Positions 62,001 through 64,000 of a DNA stretch of 64,000 nucleotides are shown piece after piece. The DNA lies in assembly GCA_025267735.1 (NCBI GenBank), contig CM046307.1, positions 3,767,258-3,831,257 of the forward strand, read 5' to 3'. A model generated the notes under the pieces. It was not told where the DNA came from and did no database searches. It saw only the letters and a program-made list of their open reading frames with translations. Position numbers and translations under genes: made by a program. This DNA is from Mactra quadrangularis. Lineage: Eukaryota > Mollusca > Bivalvia > Venerida > Mactridae. The stretch's first letter is position 1. The number at the start of each line of letters is the position of its first letter.

Positions 62001-63535
62001 TTATCTATCTATATTATTAGCTGTTGTTTGCTATTTTATCTACAGACATATAAAAGTAGTCATTCATTTGGGATATCAAGAAAAGGATATTTTAAAAGTT
62101 TGAGACCATACTTTGCCTAATATAAAGGGTATATTCTTTTTTGTATTAGTCATTTATCTGCGACATTATGTATTGGAAACTGACTCATTGAAAATGAAAT
62201 AGTCGGAAGTGCCCAATTCACAAGACCAGGCTACGAACATCGTGGATATATATGCCACATTATTCTGAATCTTCAGTACTTTGATTTTACAATTTAAAAA
62301 GAGACCGTTCACCAAACGAACACTAAGGATGAAACAAAGCGACACCAAAAACTCACAAAAAACCAACCGAAAGACGAGAGTTTGTCAAATAAACTACATG
62401 TACTTTCAAAAGTTTACTTTTTATAAGGAATTTAGTGTAGAAGCATACTGCAATGTTTTTAAAACTTAAATTGTAGTACGATGCACCGCCGCCATTATGA
62501 CCTACATTTAAACTATGATAAACATTCATACTTGTTGTTTACTTACAATCTACATGTATATATGAAAGGTATTCGTAAGTTTGTTCAGTGAAATAAATCT
62601 ATTTTCATACGATCGATACCGAGGGCATTGTAAATAGAAACTTAAGACAATTTTCATTGTATATGTTATAATACCATACGAGGTTTTACCTACGTGTAAC
62701 ACTACATTGTTAAAACTTTAAAACTATTTCAAGAATTAAGTATATATTTGTTTAACTAAATGTTGTAATTTTAGTATATTTTCAATAGTTACCCATTGAG
62801 GCAAAATAAAATTAGTCAAATAGTACAAATAAACTATAAGGGTGACAGATTTACAACTGGACGTGAAAAATAAAATGGCCGCCATTTTGTACTAGACCAC
62901 TTTCGATATAACATTGTCCAGTGTTATTTTTATTAGTACTATAATTAGTATAAAGATCAATAAAGCATCATGGGTCATTAACCAATCAGTGCAAGGGTTA
63001 TTTATTTTAGTCATAATATTACAACAGTCGGGACAGCCCTCAGGACATTATACATAGAGAAATGTGAAATGTCTTTTTAAGTATAGGTAATACATACGAC
63101 TATTCAGTTAACATTTATAAAGGTATAAACAACAGAATTAAAGAGAACGAATATGTTGCGATTTAAATCATGGCGATTCACATGGTTTACGTAAAAGAAC
63201 AGAACAGAATTGAACATACACTTTATTAAACTTAGGCTATGTGCAGCAAAGGGTTATATGTTAGTAAATTGCACCAACACTGCTATTTGTATTCACTTAC
63301 CATTGCGTGAAATGAACGATATGTTTAGACCCAACTATGTGGTACAATATTTTAAAACTGGCCTGATACATTTGATTTACTTAACGATTTATGCAGTTTG
63401 TGTTAGATATTTATAAGAACTATGATAAATGGAATACTTACGATCATTTGTAAGTGTGTACCAAGTTGTATGTGATTTGTAGAAAGACCATGAATCAGAT
63501 GAATTCTCATTGCCAGAAACTCCACAACACTGTAA
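58956..63535 (-). CDS. Tetraspanin gene 2 (last 3 exons, runs off right edge)
   Basis: Paralogue of gene 1 on the opposite strand. Exons in transcript order: 63535-63442, 59831-59611, 59033-58956. Together they give about 130 residues: CCG motif, PDSCC, ICTG, GCYDK, TM4 and an acidic tail, with the same intron phases as gene 1. Six loop cysteines are present, and NENSSDS carries an N-glycosylation sequon. TM1-TM3 and the first part of the large loop must lie beyond base 64000. The gene is convergent with gene 1, suggesting an old inverted or tail-to-tail duplication. Nothing in the three exons looks broken. Confidence 0.92.
59611..59831 (-). CDS. Tetraspanin 2 exon: PDSCC, GC motif, start of TM4 (fused)
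   Basis: This exon is 221 bases between acceptor ctatttcag and donor gtaagt. It opens with two bases completing an arginine codon, then 73 codons. The peptide runs APYVPDSCCSGNKKICTG, a proline-rich GPPARGPPVYG, GCYDKIMHHLERN and then LILGGVAACVPLLL (TM4 start). It covers two separate exons of gene 1 (24384-24529 and 26001-26084) without an intron, so one intron has been lost here or gained there. Confidence 0.93.
59897..60035 (+). mobile_element. tRNA-derived SINE, family V (degenerate)
   Basis: ggagcaggggttgaattgaa, acgtgcgcttagagatggag, ttgtcctgagttcaaacctt and gatatttacctacagttgtt follow the family V order. It lies in the tetraspanin 2 intron, about 65 bases from the exon at 59611-59831. 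Confidence 0.6.
60036..63441. other. Intron of tetraspanin 2
   Basis: No further exon is seen. The aaaatggccgccatttt palindrome at about 62873-62890 resembles the YY1-like motif of the 43.6-kb repeat. Open frames at 62166-62469 and 63210-63416 are chance frames. Confidence 0.5.
63442..63535 (-). CDS. Tetraspanin 2 exon: CCG motif
   Basis: Read on the minus strand after acceptor cctttacag, this exon encodes LQCCGVSGNENSSDSW and then FYKSHTTWYTLTND plus one base before donor gtaagt. That is 31 codons plus one base, the same phase as the CCG exon of gene 1. The shared W, YK and second W positions support homology with the gene 1 exon. Longer overlapping open frames here read through the intron and an adjacent SINE. 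Confidence 0.92.
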
Positions 63536-63674
63536 CTGTAAAGGACAAATACGTATATGTATATGATGGCAGGTATGTTCAACAACCTTATAAAGATATG
63601 CACCCACCGAGTTATACTTAAATCGATTCCATCGAAAATAAACCCTAAACTGTGTTAGTGTAACACTAATTTTT

Positions 63675-63880
63675 TTAGTTCGATTGTGAAACAAGTTCTT
63701 ACAACTAAAATTAATCACATTCGAGTTAGCTTCCTGGTCTCCCAGTACTGAGCTAGTAAGATAAAGTTTCTTGCTCAGGGAAACAACGAAGTAGGTTTTG
63801 GATGGAATTCGAACCAATGTGGAACTGGCTATCCAATGATTACCAGTCCAATGTAGTAACCACTCGCCCACACCCGCGAA
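63675..63880 (-). mobile_element. tRNA-Ser-headed SINE, family S
   Basis: Plus reading: cgattgtgaaacaagttctt (tail), gcttcctggtctcccagtac, ttcttgctcagggaaacaac, ggaattcgaaccaatgtgga (B box) and gtagtaaccactcgccca (A box). It lies in the upstream intron of tetraspanin 2. The long frame 63389-63871 mixes this SINE with the CCG exon and is not a real protein. Confidence 0.82.
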
Positions 63881-64000
63881 CCTACATATTAAAATGCTTT
63901 ACTGAAACATAACTGCAACAATTCTTGTACAGACGTTTTGGGCTTACTTTACAACATGTGGTATAGTGTTCTGACCATAGCAATTCTCATGTATTTCCAA

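Noticed and set aside
63389..63871. 160-codon minus-strand open frame, longest in the window
   Set aside because: It joins a tRNA-Ser-type SINE to intron sequence and reads through the acceptor. Only 63442-63535 is a real exon, and most of the frame is non-coding.

Overview
This is a visibly AT-rich, intron-rich metazoan genomic window with no bacterial gene organisation. It carries multi-exon tetraspanin genes with GT-AG introns, many tRNA-derived SINEs, LINE remnants and MITE-like palindromes. The SINE tails (cggcgttaaacccaacaaa) and the general composition suggest a lophotrochozoan, most likely a bivalve mollusc; that assignment is inference. Most short open frames in the window are chance frames or lie inside repeats. 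I could support only two genes. || Layout. 1-12876: upstream flank (or long first intron) of tetraspanin gene 1. It has no convincing exon but holds a nested TA-flanked palindrome (961-1285), a LINE 3' end (2461-3140), SINEs and short tandem repeats. 12877-26852 (+): seven exons of tetraspanin gene 1, from mid TM1 to the stop codon. The 5' exon was not found. Its introns carry tRNA-derived SINEs, a 667-bp inverted-repeat element (20411-21077), a second copy of the 2.5-kb LINE tail in inverted orientation, and a different LINE tail with an (ATG)n end (25205-25619). 26853-about 36500: gene-poor AT-rich 3' flank or 3' UTR. 36500-53100: repeat-dense region with a hAT-like palindrome, SINEs, a 529-bp tandem duplication studded with AAGATGGCGG motifs, a fold-back element whose arms are arrays of about 20-bp repeats (45771-46208), and a dispersed satellite. 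53100-58955: mostly unassigned, with one weak candidate first exon. 58956-64000 (-): the last three exons of tetraspanin gene 2; the rest lies beyond the window edge. || How it fits together. The two tetraspanins are paralogues arranged tail to tail (convergent), about 32 kb apart. They share CCG, PxSCC and GCYDK motifs, matching intron phases and acidic C-tails ending in valine. They differ by one intron: two exons in gene 1 correspond to a single exon in gene 2. The rest of the window is best read as transposon-derived intergenic and intronic DNA.
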